From Tissierellia bacterium (GTDB taxonomy: Bacteria; Bacillota; Clostridia; Tissierellales; Sedimentibacteraceae): 64,000 bases of DNA. A program made the translations under genes and the position numbers. A model generated the notes under the pieces. The model saw only the letters and a list, made by a program, of their open reading frames with translations, did no database searches and was not told the origin of the DNA. The stretch covers positions 1 through 64,000 of the forward strand of contig JAQVWY010000005.1 in NCBI GenBank assembly GCA_028709465.1, written 5' to 3'. The number at the start of each line of letters is the position of its first letter. Positions within the stretch are counted from its first letter, which is position 1. This document shows positions 11,451-22,080 of the stretch, piece by piece.

Positions 11451-12512
11451 ATGAATTTTAAAATAGCAGTTATTAAAGGTGATGGTATTGGTCCTGAAAT
11501 TGTAGATGAGGCTATTAAGGTATTAAATAAGGTTGGAGAAAAGTATTATCATAACTTTGAATTTACAGAGTTATTAGCAGGTGGAATTGCTATCGACAAA
11601 ACAGGACATAATCTTCCTGAAGAAACTTTAGAAGCATGTAAAAAAAGCAATGCTGTAATACTTGGAGCTGTAGGCGGTCCTAAATGGGATAGTCTTCCTG
11701 GAAATGACCGCCCTGAAAAGGCATTGCTGGGACTTCGAAAAGAATTAAACTTATATTCAAACATTAGACCAGCAATGATGTTTGATGTATTAAAAGATGC
11801 ATGTCCTCTAAAACCAGAATTAGTTAAAGGTGGCTTGGATATTGTAATAGTTAGAGAACTTACAGGTGGTATATATTTTGGAAAAAAATTTACTAAAAAT
11901 GATTATGCCTGTGATTACATGGAATATTCAAAATATGAAATTGAAAGAATTGCTCATCAGGCATTTAAAATAGCTGAGGCTCGAAATAAACATGTAACAA
12001 GTGTTGATAAAGCTAATGTTTTAGAAACTTCCAGACTATGGAGGAAAACTGTAGCAGAAGTTTCAAAAAGTTATCCTAATGTAAAACTTGACAATTTATA
12101 TGTAGACAATGCTGCAATGCAATTAGTTATAAATCCAAAACAATTTGATGTAATAGTTACAGAAAACATGTTTGGTGATATTCTTTCTGATGAAGCGAGC
12201 ATGATAACAGGTTCAATAGGAATGCTTCCCTCAGCCTCCCTTGGAGATAATAATTTTGGTATGTATGAACCTATACATGGTTCAGCACCAGATATTGCAG
12301 GTCAAGGAAAAGCTAATCCAATAGCTACGATACTGTCTATAGCTATGATGTTAAAATATACTCTTTCTTTGCATAAGGAAGCGGAGTCAATTGAAAATGC
12401 AGTTAAAAGGGCATTAGAGCAAGGAGCCCGAACTGCTGATATAAGGAAATATGAAGAAAAAATAATTACTACAGAGGAAATGGGTAATATTATAGCGGGA
12501 AATATTGAATAA
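11451..12512 (+). CDS. leuB: 3-isopropylmalate dehydrogenase
   Basis: RBS aggagg then [54 protein letters not shown]. The track's longer start (11142) runs through the repeat and is not used. Confidence 0.95.
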   Translation: MNFKIAVIKGDGIGPEIVDEAIKVLNKVGEKYYHNFEFTELLAGGIAIDKTGHNLPEETLEACKKSNAVILGAVGGPKWDSLPGNDRPEKALLGLRKELNLYSNIRPAMMFDVLKDACPLKPELVKGGLDIVIVRELTGGIYFGKKFTKNDYACDYMEYSKYEIERIAHQAFKIAEARNKHVTSVDKANVLETSRLWRKTVAEVSKSYPNVKLDNLYVDNAAMQLVINPKQFDVIVTENMFGDILSDEASMITGSIGMLPSASLGDNNFGMYEPIHGSAPDIAGQGKANPIATILSIAMMLKYTLSLHKEAESIENAVKRALEQGARTADIRKYEEKIITTEEMGNIIAGNIE

Positions 12513-12540
12513 CAATAGATGAGCAGTTGGTAAATGGAAT

Positions 12541-12599
12541 AGGGACACACCTTTAAGTTAGTTAGTCATTTAAGGTATGGGGCTTAAAGGAATGTCCCT
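12541..12599. repeat. Family A repeat
   Basis: agggacacacctttaagttag...cttaaaggaatgtccct. Confidence 0.75.
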
Positions 12600-12604
12600 G
12601 ATTT

Positions 12605-13174
12605 TTATGTTGTTATAGTTGAGGAAACTAGTTCATTGCCCTCATATTCATCTTTTGATTCATTGATATTTATTGATATTAGAATACCTTCAGTAATTAC
12701 TTCTGCCATTTCATATATTAATGATAATCTTGTATCTTGAATCAATTCTTTAAATTCCTTTTCACTACTTTCAACAATTCCTATAATCGAAACATTTCCT
12801 ACTTCAGGTAAAAACTTTCCAATTCCCTTTCCAGGATTAATAGGACCACTTCTTACTTCTATAGCACCTTGAACTTTTTTTGTGCTTAGACATGCATCTA
12901 TAGCTAATATGTTTTTATAATTTTTACTTTTAATATTTTTAATATAATCTGTTAAATTCATTGCATGAACAGGTTTTTCTAAAGTTCCGTATATATCAAT
13001 CGATACATTTTTCCTAGACAACATGGTACCAATTAAAGGTCCTAAACTGTCTATTATACATTTATCAGTTCCTATGCACACAATTGCTGAATCTTCAGTT
13101 AAATAATCTGCTAAATAATAACCAATTTTCAGAGATGCCAAGCTATTTTTATAATTCACTTCTACTGAATCCAT
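12605..13174 (-). CDS. yyaC: Spore protease YyaC (DUF1256, GPR-like)
   Basis: IVCIGTDKCIIDSLGPLIGTML, ILAIDACLS, GPINPGKGIGKFLPEVG; start at MDSVEVNY with RBS. Confidence 0.88.
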   Translation of the reverse strand: MDSVEVNYKNSLASLKIGYYLADYLTEDSAIVCIGTDKCIIDSLGPLIGTMLSRKNVSIDIYGTLEKPVHAMNLTDYIKNIKSKNYKNILAIDACLSTKKVQGAIEVRSGPINPGKGIGKFLPEVGNVSIIGIVESSEKEFKELIQDTRLSLIYEMAEVITEGILISININESKDEYEGNELVSSTITT

Positions 13175-13303
13175 TAAGCCACCCCCTATTTTATTAGTAT
13201 ATACAGATAGGGGATTTTTATGAAAAAATAATATACAAATTTCTAGCAAACTATTATAGCCTATGATAGAATATAAATTGAATAATACAGAAAGGACATT
13301 TAT

Positions 13304-14215
13304 ATGAAAAGACAAGAAATTACCTCAGTTCTTCTCATGCTCTTAACTGCCGCAATATGGGGATTTGCATTTGTTGCTCAAAGAGTCGGCATGCAAAATG
13401 TTGGTGCATTTACATATAATGCGGTAAGATTTGCATTAGGAAGCATATCGTTGATTCCTGTTATATACTTTTTAGAAAACGGATCAAAAGAAAGTAATGG
13501 AAAAATAGAAAAAAACAATGAACAAAAAGAAGCTGATATTAAAACAACTATTAAAGCTGGATTAATTGCTGGTAGCGTATTATTTATGGCAGCATCACTC
13601 CAGCAAGTAGGACTTAAGTATACTACTGCTGGTAAGGCAGGATTTATAACAAGCTTATACATTGTGCTCGTACCAATCCTTGGAATATTTTTGAAACAAA
13701 AAACAAATGCTTCAACTTGGATAGGTGCTTTGGTTGCCGTAATAGGTTTATATTTTTTAAGTATAAATAAAAATTTTAAAATTGAATTTGGAGATTTGCT
13801 AGAAATCATAGGTTCGTTTTTTTGGGCGGCACATATATTGTTAATAGATAAGTTTGTAAAAAATGTTAATGCAGTTAAACTTTCTGGCGTTCAGTTTGCA
13901 GCTTGTTCTGTTTTAAGTTTAATGGTTGCTATTATATTTGAAGATATCATTATAAGTGGAATCTTAGAAGCAGCCGTTCCAATACTTTATGGCGGTTTAA
14001 TGTCGGTTGGTGTAGCATATACTCTTCAAGCTATTGCACAAAAGCATGCTCAACCTGCCCATGCAGCAATAGCATTGAGTATGGAAGCAGTATTCGCTGC
14101 AATTGGCGGTATACTTATATTACATGAACGTCTATCTCCAAGAGGTTATTTGGGATGTGTTCTAATGTTTGCCGGTATGATGATTGCTCAATTAAAAAAC
14201 TTAAAAAAGAGTTAA
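13304..14215 (+). CDS. DMT superfamily (EamA) transporter
   Basis: 10-TM pattern, TAAIWGFAFVAQRVGM, repeated EamA halves. Confidence 0.92.
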   Translation: MKRQEITSVLLMLLTAAIWGFAFVAQRVGMQNVGAFTYNAVRFALGSISLIPVIYFLENGSKESNGKIEKNNEQKEADIKTTIKAGLIAGSVLFMAASLQQVGLKYTTAGKAGFITSLYIVLVPILGIFLKQKTNASTWIGALVAVIGLYFLSINKNFKIEFGDLLEIIGSFFWAAHILLIDKFVKNVNAVKLSGVQFAACSVLSLMVAIIFEDIIISGILEAAVPILYGGLMSVGVAYTLQAIAQKHAQPAHAAIALSMEAVFAAIGGILILHERLSPRGYLGCVLMFAGMMIAQLKNLKKS

Positions 14216-14238
14216 GTTGAAGTTTTACTTAACTCTTT
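14206..14238. terminator. Rho-independent terminator
   Basis: AAAGAGTTAAGT/ACTTAACTCTTT then attttttatttt. Confidence 0.75.
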
Positions 14239-14320
14239 ATTTTTTATTTTAATCCACAATTTTTACTGTCCATAAGTTTCTCTACTCTATTATTTGTTTT
14301 AATATTCAAAGGTTAGAGCT

Positions 14321-15508
14321 TTAAACACTTCTCAAAGCATCAATTGGATTTAATTTGCTTGCTTTCCTAGCTGGAGCTGAACCAAATATTATTCCTACTG
14401 CTGCTGAAAAACCAAAACCCAATAACACAGCAGACGGCTCAAGGGCTAGTTTAATTCCAATTGCATTTGAAGCGATATATGATATTAAGCCTCCTATAAC
14501 AATGCCAACAAAACCTCCTAAAACTGATAAAAATATGGCTTCAATCATAAACTGAAGTTGAATACTTCTAGGCTGTGCTCCCAACGCTTTTCTAAGTCCT
14601 ATTTCTGTAGTCCTTTCAGTAACAGATACGAGCATCATATTCATTATGCCTATACCTCCAACCACCAAGGATATAGAAGCTATGCCCACAAGCATGCCTT
14701 TCATCATTTGTTGCGTAGTTTTCATAACATCTAGCAAACTATCCATCTCTATTAATATGTAAGAATCATCCTTATAATTAAATGCAGCATTTAAAACTGT
14801 TTTTACAGTTTGAGTAACAATTTCCTTATTAGCATCTTCTCTTGTGTACAATTCCAATGATACAATATTTTTCATACCTGAAATATTCATTAAGTTTTTA
14901 TAGGGTATCATGATATCTTCATCATCGGCTGACATCATAGTTGTAACTGAAACTACATTATCATCATTACCTAAAACACCAACAATTACATATTCAATGC
15001 CACCTATGGATATTGTTTTATTTACCCCATTTTCTCCAGGAAATAGCTTTTGCTCGAAATCAGAACTTATGACACATACATTATTTTTATTTTCTACATC
15101 TAATACATTAATACCTCGTCCTGACCTTATTCGATCTGCAAATTTATTAAAATATATATCGTTTCTTCCTTGAATATTAATATTTTCATATATGACGCCA
15201 TTATACCATATATCCATATTTAAAGATACATTTGGCCCTATTCCAGTAATACCCTCTATATTTTTTAGAGCTTCAATATCATAATCATTCAAACCAGATT
15301 TTAAAGGTGTACCTGATGCTTGTATAATCAATGTGTTTGCACCTAATTTATCAAACTGTTCATCAACATTATCAATAACACCTTGCACAATGGTAATTAA
15401 TGCAATAATAGCTGCTACACCTATTACTATACCTAGAATTGTTAAAAAAGATCTCATTTTATTATGTATAATATTTTTCCATGACATTATAATACTTTCT
15501 CTAAACAT
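14321..15508 (-). CDS. MacB-like ABC transporter permease (FtsX domain)
   Basis: MRSFLTILGIVIGVAAIIALITI, SVTERTTEIGLRKALGA. Confidence 0.93.
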   Translation of the reverse strand: MFRESIIMSWKNIIHNKMRSFLTILGIVIGVAAIIALITIVQGVIDNVDEQFDKLGANTLIIQASGTPLKSGLNDYDIEALKNIEGITGIGPNVSLNMDIWYNGVIYENINIQGRNDIYFNKFADRIRSGRGINVLDVENKNNVCVISSDFEQKLFPGENGVNKTISIGGIEYVIVGVLGNDDNVVSVTTMMSADDEDIMIPYKNLMNISGMKNIVSLELYTREDANKEIVTQTVKTVLNAAFNYKDDSYILIEMDSLLDVMKTTQQMMKGMLVGIASISLVVGGIGIMNMMLVSVTERTTEIGLRKALGAQPRSIQLQFMIEAIFLSVLGGFVGIVIGGLISYIASNAIGIKLALEPSAVLLGFGFSAAVGIIFGSAPARKASKLNPIDALRSV

Positions 15509-16193
15509 CAGTCTTCACCTCTTCAGATAAATTGCCATCTAATAATCTAACAATCCTTTGAGCATTTTTAGCAATTTCCTCATCATGAGTAATCATAATA
15601 ATAGTACGACCTTCCTTATGAAGATCTTTAAATAAATCCATAACCTGATGTCCAGTTTTTTGGTCCAGGGCTCCAGTAGGTTCATCGGCTAGTAATATAG
15701 TAGGCTGAGTAACTATTGCTCTTCCAATAGCAACACGTTGTTGTTGCCCGCCTGAAAGCTGATTAGGATAATGTTTCATCTTATCCTTAAGACCTACTTT
15801 TTCAAGTATATTTTCTGCCATTTCTTTTCTTTTTCTAGGGGGTACTTTAGAATATATCAAAGGAAGTTCAACATTTTCTAAAGCACTTAATCTAGGCAAT
15901 AACTGAAATTGCTGAAAAACAAAACCAATCTCCTTATTTCTTATCCTAGCTAACTCAACTTCATTTAACTCACTTACATTTTGACCTGATAACAAATAAT
16001 CTCCACTAGTTTGAACATCAAGACATCCAATTATGTTCATCATAGTTGATTTACCAGAACCAGATGGACCTAAAATAGATACAAATTCATTTTCCCATAC
16101 ATTAAAATTAATATGTTTTAAAATTTGTTGTTCCTCATCGCCCATATGATAAACCTTAACAATGTCTTTCATAACAAGAATTTCTTTTTTCAT
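15501..16193 (-). CDS. MacB/LolD-type ABC transporter ATP-binding protein
   Basis: GPSGSGKSTMMNIIGCLD, LSGGQQQRVAIGRAI, LLADEPTGALD. Confidence 0.95.
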   Translation of the reverse strand: MKKEILVMKDIVKVYHMGDEEQQILKHINFNVWENEFVSILGPSGSGKSTMMNIIGCLDVQTSGDYLLSGQNVSELNEVELARIRNKEIGFVFQQFQLLPRLSALENVELPLIYSKVPPRKRKEMAENILEKVGLKDKMKHYPNQLSGGQQQRVAIGRAIVTQPTILLADEPTGALDQKTGHQVMDLFKDLHKEGRTIIMITHDEEIAKNAQRIVRLLDGNLSEEVKTDV

Positions 16194-16197
16194 TTAA

Positions 16198-17451
16198 TCA
16201 CCGTCCCATATCGCCAAATGGATTATAATTAAATGATTTAGGAACTTGAATTACATCATTTTCATTTAATCCTTCAGTTATTTGAACAGTAATACCATCA
16301 TTTATTCCTATTTCAACATATTTTGTAGCTATTTCACCACTTTCATTTATATAATATACGTATGGCATATTTTCATTGTCTAATTGCAGTGCTTTCATAG
16401 AAATAGTAACTGCATCATCTGCTCTTTGGTTTAATGCCTTAACTTCCACCGACATTCCTGCATACAAATCAAAAGAATCCTCTATCTCAACATCCGCATT
16501 ATAATATGAAATTTGATTCAAAGAAACTCCTGCTTTTTTAATTACACTTTTAGATATTTTAGATATTATTCCTTTATATTCTTTACCTAATGCATCAATT
16601 CTTACGATAACTTCTTCACCTTCTGATACTGAATTAATATCATATTCATCAACCTTAACAACAGCCTTCATATCACTGTAATCAGCAATATTTAATATGG
16701 GTGTTCCCGCCATTATTGTAGAATTTTCGTCAGCAAATACATCTGTTATTTCACCAGTTATTTCTGCATAAACTTCTGTTTCCCCTAATTGGTTTTCAAC
16801 TGCTTCATAAGCTGCTTCAGCTTGCTTAAGCTGTGCTGCAGCCGCATCAATATTAACATTGATTTGCTTATCCTTAACTAAATTATAGTTTTTAACAGCA
16901 GATTCAAATTGTTCTTTTGCCAAATCATGCTGGGATTTAGCTTGTTCTAAACTTTGTTCTGCTATACCGCCTTCATCAAATAAAGCAGTAACTCTTTCCA
17001 AATTTTTAACAGCATCATCATATGCTAATTTTGCTGATGAAACTGCGCTGTCTAATTGATTTAATTGTTGAGCTGCCAATCCATTTTTTGCATTTTCATA
17101 ATTAACTCTTGCAAGCTCTACAGCTGCTGCAGCTTGCTTTAAACTAGCTGTGCCATCACTTATATCAATAGTATATATTAGATCCCCAGAGTTAACAATA
17201 TCACCTTCACTCACATGAATTTTATTAATTTTAATCATTTTATCAGCAACTACTTGTTTTTCATTTTTTGTTTCAATATTACCACTAAAACTATAATATG
17301 TAATAATATCTCCCTTTTTAACAGTTTCTCCAACATATGATGCAGCTGGATTTGTAGACTTTTTATTCACACTCAGGGCGATAGCAACTACTGCAATTAT
17401 AACTATAGGAATAATTATAAACCTTTTCTTGCTCTTTTTTTTGTTAATCAT
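16198..17451 (-). CDS. HlyD/MacA-like efflux periplasmic-adaptor-type subunit
   Basis: N-terminal TM, coiled-coil hairpin, operon with MacB-like pair. Confidence 0.9.
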   Translation of the reverse strand: MINKKKSKKRFIIIPIVIIAVVAIALSVNKKSTNPAASYVGETVKKGDIITYYSFSGNIETKNEKQVVADKMIKINKIHVSEGDIVNSGDLIYTIDISDGTASLKQAAAAVELARVNYENAKNGLAAQQLNQLDSAVSSAKLAYDDAVKNLERVTALFDEGGIAEQSLEQAKSQHDLAKEQFESAVKNYNLVKDKQINVNIDAAAAQLKQAEAAYEAVENQLGETEVYAEITGEITDVFADENSTIMAGTPILNIADYSDMKAVVKVDEYDINSVSEGEEVIVRIDALGKEYKGIISKISKSVIKKAGVSLNQISYYNADVEIEDSFDLYAGMSVEVKALNQRADDAVTISMKALQLDNENMPYVYYINESGEIATKYVEIGINDGITVQITEGLNENDVIQVPKSFNYNPFGDMGR

Positions 17452-17537
17452 AATCCCTCCATTAAAAATAGCTTCCATTATATTTCAAATTATAATTATA
17501 TCACATGAACTTAAAAAATACTTAAACTTTTGATAGT

Positions 17538-18203
17538 TTAAGCATTTTTTACGCATTGTTTACACTTTTTTAAGAACAAATTAATATTTTCTTTTTCCTT
17601 AACAACATCAACTTTTAATCTACCTAATCTATCGCAGTAACCTAGTAATGCAATTTCTTTTATATCCGTTTCTTCCTTCATAGATTCAATATCTGCAAAG
17701 GGTAAATTCCTCACAACATGAAGTATTTGCATATGCCATCTAATCAATCCAACCACTAATTCAATAAAATTTTTATCCGTTGTAAACTCACTCAAAAATT
17801 CTCTAGCTAATGCTGCACCAACTTTTTCATGATCATATGATGTAATCTTTCCCTTTTTATTTCTTGTTGTATCAGGTTTCCCTATATCATGAAGCAATGC
17901 AGCCCACATAAACACTTTTTCGTTCTTACTTTTATTTTTTAATCTAGCTGCTTGATCAACTACAAGCATAATATGATTCCAAACATTACCTTCAGGATGG
18001 TGAACTGGAGACTGTTCAGTTTCTCTTGTTTTGTATAACATAGAAAAAGGATATTCTTTAAATATAGGTGTATCTATAATTGAGTAAAAATAATTTGAAG
18101 GTTTGTCATCTAATAAAAGGTGATTGTTTATTTCATTCAAAAGATTTTCCTTTGTTTCTTCGTTTATAACATTATAATCTATTTTTTTCTGTTTAATATC
18201 CAT
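17538..18203 (-). CDS. HD domain phosphohydrolase
   Basis: HHPEGNVWNHIMLVVDQA, ALLHDIGKPDTT. Confidence 0.85.
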   Translation of the reverse strand: MDIKQKKIDYNVINEETKENLLNEINNHLLLDDKPSNYFYSIIDTPIFKEYPFSMLYKTRETEQSPVHHPEGNVWNHIMLVVDQAARLKNKSKNEKVFMWAALLHDIGKPDTTRNKKGKITSYDHEKVGAALAREFLSEFTTDKNFIELVVGLIRWHMQILHVVRNLPFADIESMKEETDIKEIALLGYCDRLGRLKVDVVKEKENINLFLKKCKQCVKNA

Positions 18204-18311
18204 AAAAATCCTTTCATCATTTAATATCCATATTTATAATACCACCACCATAAAAATTTATACAGTTATTACTGCTATCAATGTACTAAAAATTAATTTT
18301 TAAAAAACATA

Positions 18312-18340
18312 TTGACAGCAACTGTACCATGATATATAAT
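18312..18340 (+). promoter_or_regulatory. Consensus sigma-A promoter
   Basis: TTGACA - 17 nt - TATAAT. Confidence 0.85.
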
Positions 18341-18357
18341 ACAGTTAGCGTATTAAG

Positions 18358-18369
18358 TGTATTAATACA
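18358..18369. promoter_or_regulatory. Putative GntR (YtrA-type) operator
   Basis: Perfect palindrome TGTATTAATACA just downstream of the promoter and upstream of a GntR-containing operon. Confidence 0.5.
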
Positions 18370-18402
18370 GTTAAGTTAAATATTATGATTATGGAGTAAA
18401 AA

Positions 18403-18939
18403 ATGAAAGAAATAAATATAGTATTAACTCAAACCAATACAATAATATCTAAAACATTAAAATTTTTTTCCAAAAAACCTTATAATCATATATCAATATC
18501 CCTGACTGATGATTGTTCCACAATGTATAGCTTTGGAAGAAAAATAACATGGTTTCCATTCATCGGAGGTTTTGTAAAAGAAGATATAAATCATGGTGTA
18601 TTTAAAATGCATCCTGAAACTAATTGTAAAATTTATAAACTTGAGGTTACAGATGCAGAGTATTATACAATAATAAAAAGATTAAATAATTTTTTAAATA
18701 ATCCCAACAAATTTAAATACAGTATTTTAAATTTATTACTAATTTATTTTAATATACCATTTAAAAGGGAATATTATTATGTATGTTCTAGTTTTGTAAC
18801 TTATTTGCTGTGGGGTATAATCCCTTTAAAAAAAGAAATATCATTAATGATTCCCGACGATTTTAATGACATAGAACTTGAAACAATATATGAAGGAAAA
18901 TTATATAATTACATAAACAATTTTGCTTACAATAATTAA
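18403..18939 (+). CDS. Predicted papain-like/NlpC-P60-superfamily protein
   Basis: Conserved-looking H (KKPYNHISISL) and C (YYYVCSSFVTYLL). Confidence 0.5.
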   Translation: MKEINIVLTQTNTIISKTLKFFSKKPYNHISISLTDDCSTMYSFGRKITWFPFIGGFVKEDINHGVFKMHPETNCKIYKLEVTDAEYYTIIKRLNNFLNNPNKFKYSILNLLLIYFNIPFKREYYYVCSSFVTYLLWGIIPLKKEISLMIPDDFNDIELETIYEGKLYNYINNFAYNN

Positions 18940-18962
18940 TTGAATTGATTGGAGGTGTTAAT

Positions 18963-19334
18963 TTGATAAAAATAGATAATAATAGTTCAAAAGCTTTATA
19001 TGAGCAAATTTATGATGAAATATCAAGGCTTATATTATCAAGGGCTCTTAGACCAGATGAACAGCTACCATCTGTACGAGAACTTGCCTCTTTAATAAAA
19101 GTAAATCCAAACACAATTCATAAGGCATATAAATCCTTGGAGAATAATGACTATATTTATACAATTAAGGGTAAAGGTAATTTTGTAAAGAATGCTGAGG
19201 AATTGAGAAATTTACATATTAAAAATGTAAATGAAAAGCTCATTATTATAATTAAATCCCTAAAGGATTTTGGATTTAATAATGAAGAAATTTTAGATAT
19301 TATCAAAAATATATTAAATGAAAAGTTTAAATAA
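18963..19334 (+). CDS. GntR family transcriptional regulator (YtrA subfamily)
   Basis: TTG start after ggaggtg; YEQIYDEISRLILSRALRPDEQLPSVRELASLIKVNPNTIHKAYKSLE. Confidence 0.93.
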   Translation: MIKIDNNSSKALYEQIYDEISRLILSRALRPDEQLPSVRELASLIKVNPNTIHKAYKSLENNDYIYTIKGKGNFVKNAEELRNLHIKNVNEKLIIIIKSLKDFGFNNEEILDIIKNILNEKFK

Positions 19335-19344
19335 AGGAGGCCAT

Positions 19345-20247
19345 ATGCTTAAAATATCAGAATTAAATAAAACATTTGGAGATTTTAAAGTTTTGCATAA
19401 TATAAATATAACTGCCGAAAACGGTCAAATCTATGGATTAGTAGGCTCAAATGGCTGTGGCAAAACAACATTGTTAAAACATATAATGAACATTTATAAA
19501 CAAGACAGCGGAAATATTTATTTAGATGAAATGGAGGTTAAAGAAGGTTCTGAAATAATTAGGGATTTTTATTATGTCCAAGATAATTTATTTTTTCCAT
19601 ATCAATATTCATTAAAAAAATTATTTGAATACGAAAATCTAATGTACAAAAATATGTCATTAAATAAATTTGATTACCTTGTTAATTATTTTAATATTGA
19701 TAAATATAAAATTTTAAACAAAATGTCAAAAGGTCAAAAAAAGCAAGCCGCATTCGTATTAGCCATTGCAGCACAACCCAAAGTACTTTTGTTAGATGAA
19801 ATAGTTGATGGTTTAGATGCAGTAATTAAAAGAAAGTTTTGGGAAATATTGATACAAGAAATTATGGATAATGATATGATTGTTATAATATCTTCTCATG
19901 ATTTAAAAGAACTTGACAATATTTGCGACAAAGTAGGCATCATGCACGAAGGAAAAATATTAAAAGAAGAAAATTTAGAAAAAATGAAAAATGAAATAAA
20001 AAGAGTTCAATTTGCTGTAGAAGGTAACTTTGAAAAAATAGTAGACAATAAATTTAACATTATTAAAACAGTTAAAATAGGAAGTATATATATTTGCACT
20101 TTAACTGGAGATGTAGACGAATTTAAATCATATTTGGAAAGTAAATATAAATTATTGATTTTTGATAAGCTTTCAATGAATTTAGAAGAAATATTTATTA
20201 CAGAATTAGGAGGTGTAGGCTATGGAAAAGAAAATAACGAAATCTAG
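19345..20247 (+). CDS. ABC transporter ATP-binding protein
   Basis: GLVGSNGCGKTTLLKHI, MSKGQKKQAAFVLAIAAQPKVLLLDEIVDGLD. Confidence 0.93.
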   Translation: MLKISELNKTFGDFKVLHNINITAENGQIYGLVGSNGCGKTTLLKHIMNIYKQDSGNIYLDEMEVKEGSEIIRDFYYVQDNLFFPYQYSLKKLFEYENLMYKNMSLNKFDYLVNYFNIDKYKILNKMSKGQKKQAAFVLAIAAQPKVLLLDEIVDGLDAVIKRKFWEILIQEIMDNDMIVIISSHDLKELDNICDKVGIMHEGKILKEENLEKMKNEIKRVQFAVEGNFEKIVDNKFNIIKTVKIGSIYICTLTGDVDEFKSYLESKYKLLIFDKLSMNLEEIFITELGGVGYGKENNEI

Positions 20248-21976
20248 CAACTACTCATCTCTATTATTATATTCACTAAAAAACAAGAGAAGTTGGGTCA
20301 TTTTATCAACAGTTATTATATTTGTAACAACATTATTAGTTCCCTATATATTAAATGCAGATAAAGAGTTTTTTATATTATTCGGTATTGTAGAAACATT
20401 CATATTAGTTTTTTTAAATTGTTTAATAGATAACAACTTTTTACACAATGAATCAAAACTTGCATATTACAAATCAAAACCAGTTTCAATGAAGACTCAA
20501 ATTTCTATTAATATAATTGTAAATATTATGTATACAGGATTTTTGCTTGCTCTGATTTCCCTATCTGTATTCTTTCAGGAGGTAAACTATGAAATTTTTG
20601 AGTCATTTAAAATAATCATACCATGGTTATTAGTAGGAATAATGTTAGCTTCATTATCTTCTATACTTTCAGGAAATACGATTATGGCTGGCGCTATGAC
20701 TATTTTTAACTTTTGTTTACCATTAATAATATACTTAATTATTTTATTTATATTTACAATATTGGAAAATATTGTTATTGGATTCAGTGCCAAAGTATTG
20801 ATGGATTACTTCATAAATACAATCTATAAAATAGAATATATTTACTTTTTAAAATATGCAAATAAATCTATTGATATAATATATTTTGTAATACTTGCAG
20901 TAATAATAATATTCATCAGTTTATTGATAAATAAATTTGTTAAAAGAAGAAAAAATGAAAACACAGGTAATTTTATAGCATTTGACGGATATAAATATTT
21001 TGTTTCTGTATTAGCATGCTTAATAATTCCTGCTTCTTTCTCAATTATGTCATATTCTAACGATATGATAAGCAAAATTATTGTTTCATTAATATTGGCT
21101 ATATTGACGTATTATATAATAATTGCATTAATGGAAAAGTCCTTTAGAATATCTATGCTTTCGGCTAAGGTATTTATTGTAAGCATTGCTATATTTTCAG
21201 CAGTTGCAGGAGGAACGGTAATCTTTGCTAATCAATATAAAAATGTTGTTCCAGAGGCTGAAGATGTTAAAATGGCTTATATAGGAACTAATAGGTATGT
21301 GGCGACTGACGGATATATAATTAATCAATTACAAAAAAATGATAATGAATCTCTTAACAATATACTTGAATGGCAAAAAATCAATGGACACGTTATGTTT
21401 ACAGAAAAAGATAACATTGAAAATATAACAGATTTGCACAGAGAAATTTTAATAGATCAAAATTATGAGTTTTTAGATTATTACTTAAGCAATTTAGTGA
21501 TAGTTTATTGGATGAATGACGGCAGAGTAATAATAAGAGATTACAAATTAAATAGAACAGAACAAACAAATGAATCAGAAGCCAATAAAAATAAAGATGA
21601 AATAGCATATAAAATAATAAACTCACAGGAAATGAAACAACGAAAATACTTTTATTTATATGATAACAAGCATTACAATTCAACAAATTTAATTTGTTAT
21701 GTATCGTCTGATATTACTGGTGAATTAATTAAAAATATTGATATTGATGAAGTTCGTCCATATTTAATTAAAGATATTGAAAAAACTTTCACAGAGTTAG
21801 AAGATCCATTTTTGTTATTGGTATACAATTTTGATTTTTATCAAGATAAAGGTATGAAAACAAATAAGTATTATATAGCTATTGAAGAAATAGCTAATCA
21901 AAATCACAATAATAATTATAGATTTTATTTAAATGAAGATTTTGAAAATACATTAGAATACTTAAATCTAAAATAA
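20222..21976 (+). CDS. ABC transporter permease-like membrane protein
   Basis: Multi-TM N-terminal half, overlaps ATPase gene. Confidence 0.75.
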   Translation: MEKKITKSSNYSSLLLYSLKNKRSWVILSTVIIFVTTLLVPYILNADKEFFILFGIVETFILVFLNCLIDNNFLHNESKLAYYKSKPVSMKTQISINIIVNIMYTGFLLALISLSVFFQEVNYEIFESFKIIIPWLLVGIMLASLSSILSGNTIMAGAMTIFNFCLPLIIYLIILFIFTILENIVIGFSAKVLMDYFINTIYKIEYIYFLKYANKSIDIIYFVILAVIIIFISLLINKFVKRRKNENTGNFIAFDGYKYFVSVLACLIIPASFSIMSYSNDMISKIIVSLILAILTYYIIIALMEKSFRISMLSAKVFIVSIAIFSAVAGGTVIFANQYKNVVPEAEDVKMAYIGTNRYVATDGYIINQLQKNDNESLNNILEWQKINGHVMFTEKDNIENITDLHREILIDQNYEFLDYYLSNLVIVYWMNDGRVIIRDYKLNRTEQTNESEANKNKDEIAYKIINSQEMKQRKYFYLYDNKHYNSTNLICYVSSDITGELIKNIDIDEVRPYLIKDIEKTFTELEDPFLLLVYNFDFYQDKGMKTNKYYIAIEEIANQNHNNNYRFYLNEDFENTLEYLNLK

Positions 21977-21993
21977 TATTGGTCGTATACTTT

Positions 21994-22080
21994 TGGAGTG
22001 TCCCACACAAAAACGGGGACATTCCTTTAAGGATAGACCCCGTAGACTAACATTTTAAAAGGTGTGTCTCCACACCTTTT
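21994..22080. repeat. Family A repeat (compound copy)
   Basis: ggagtgtccc...ggggacattcctttaagg...aaaaggtgtgtctcc. Confidence 0.7.
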
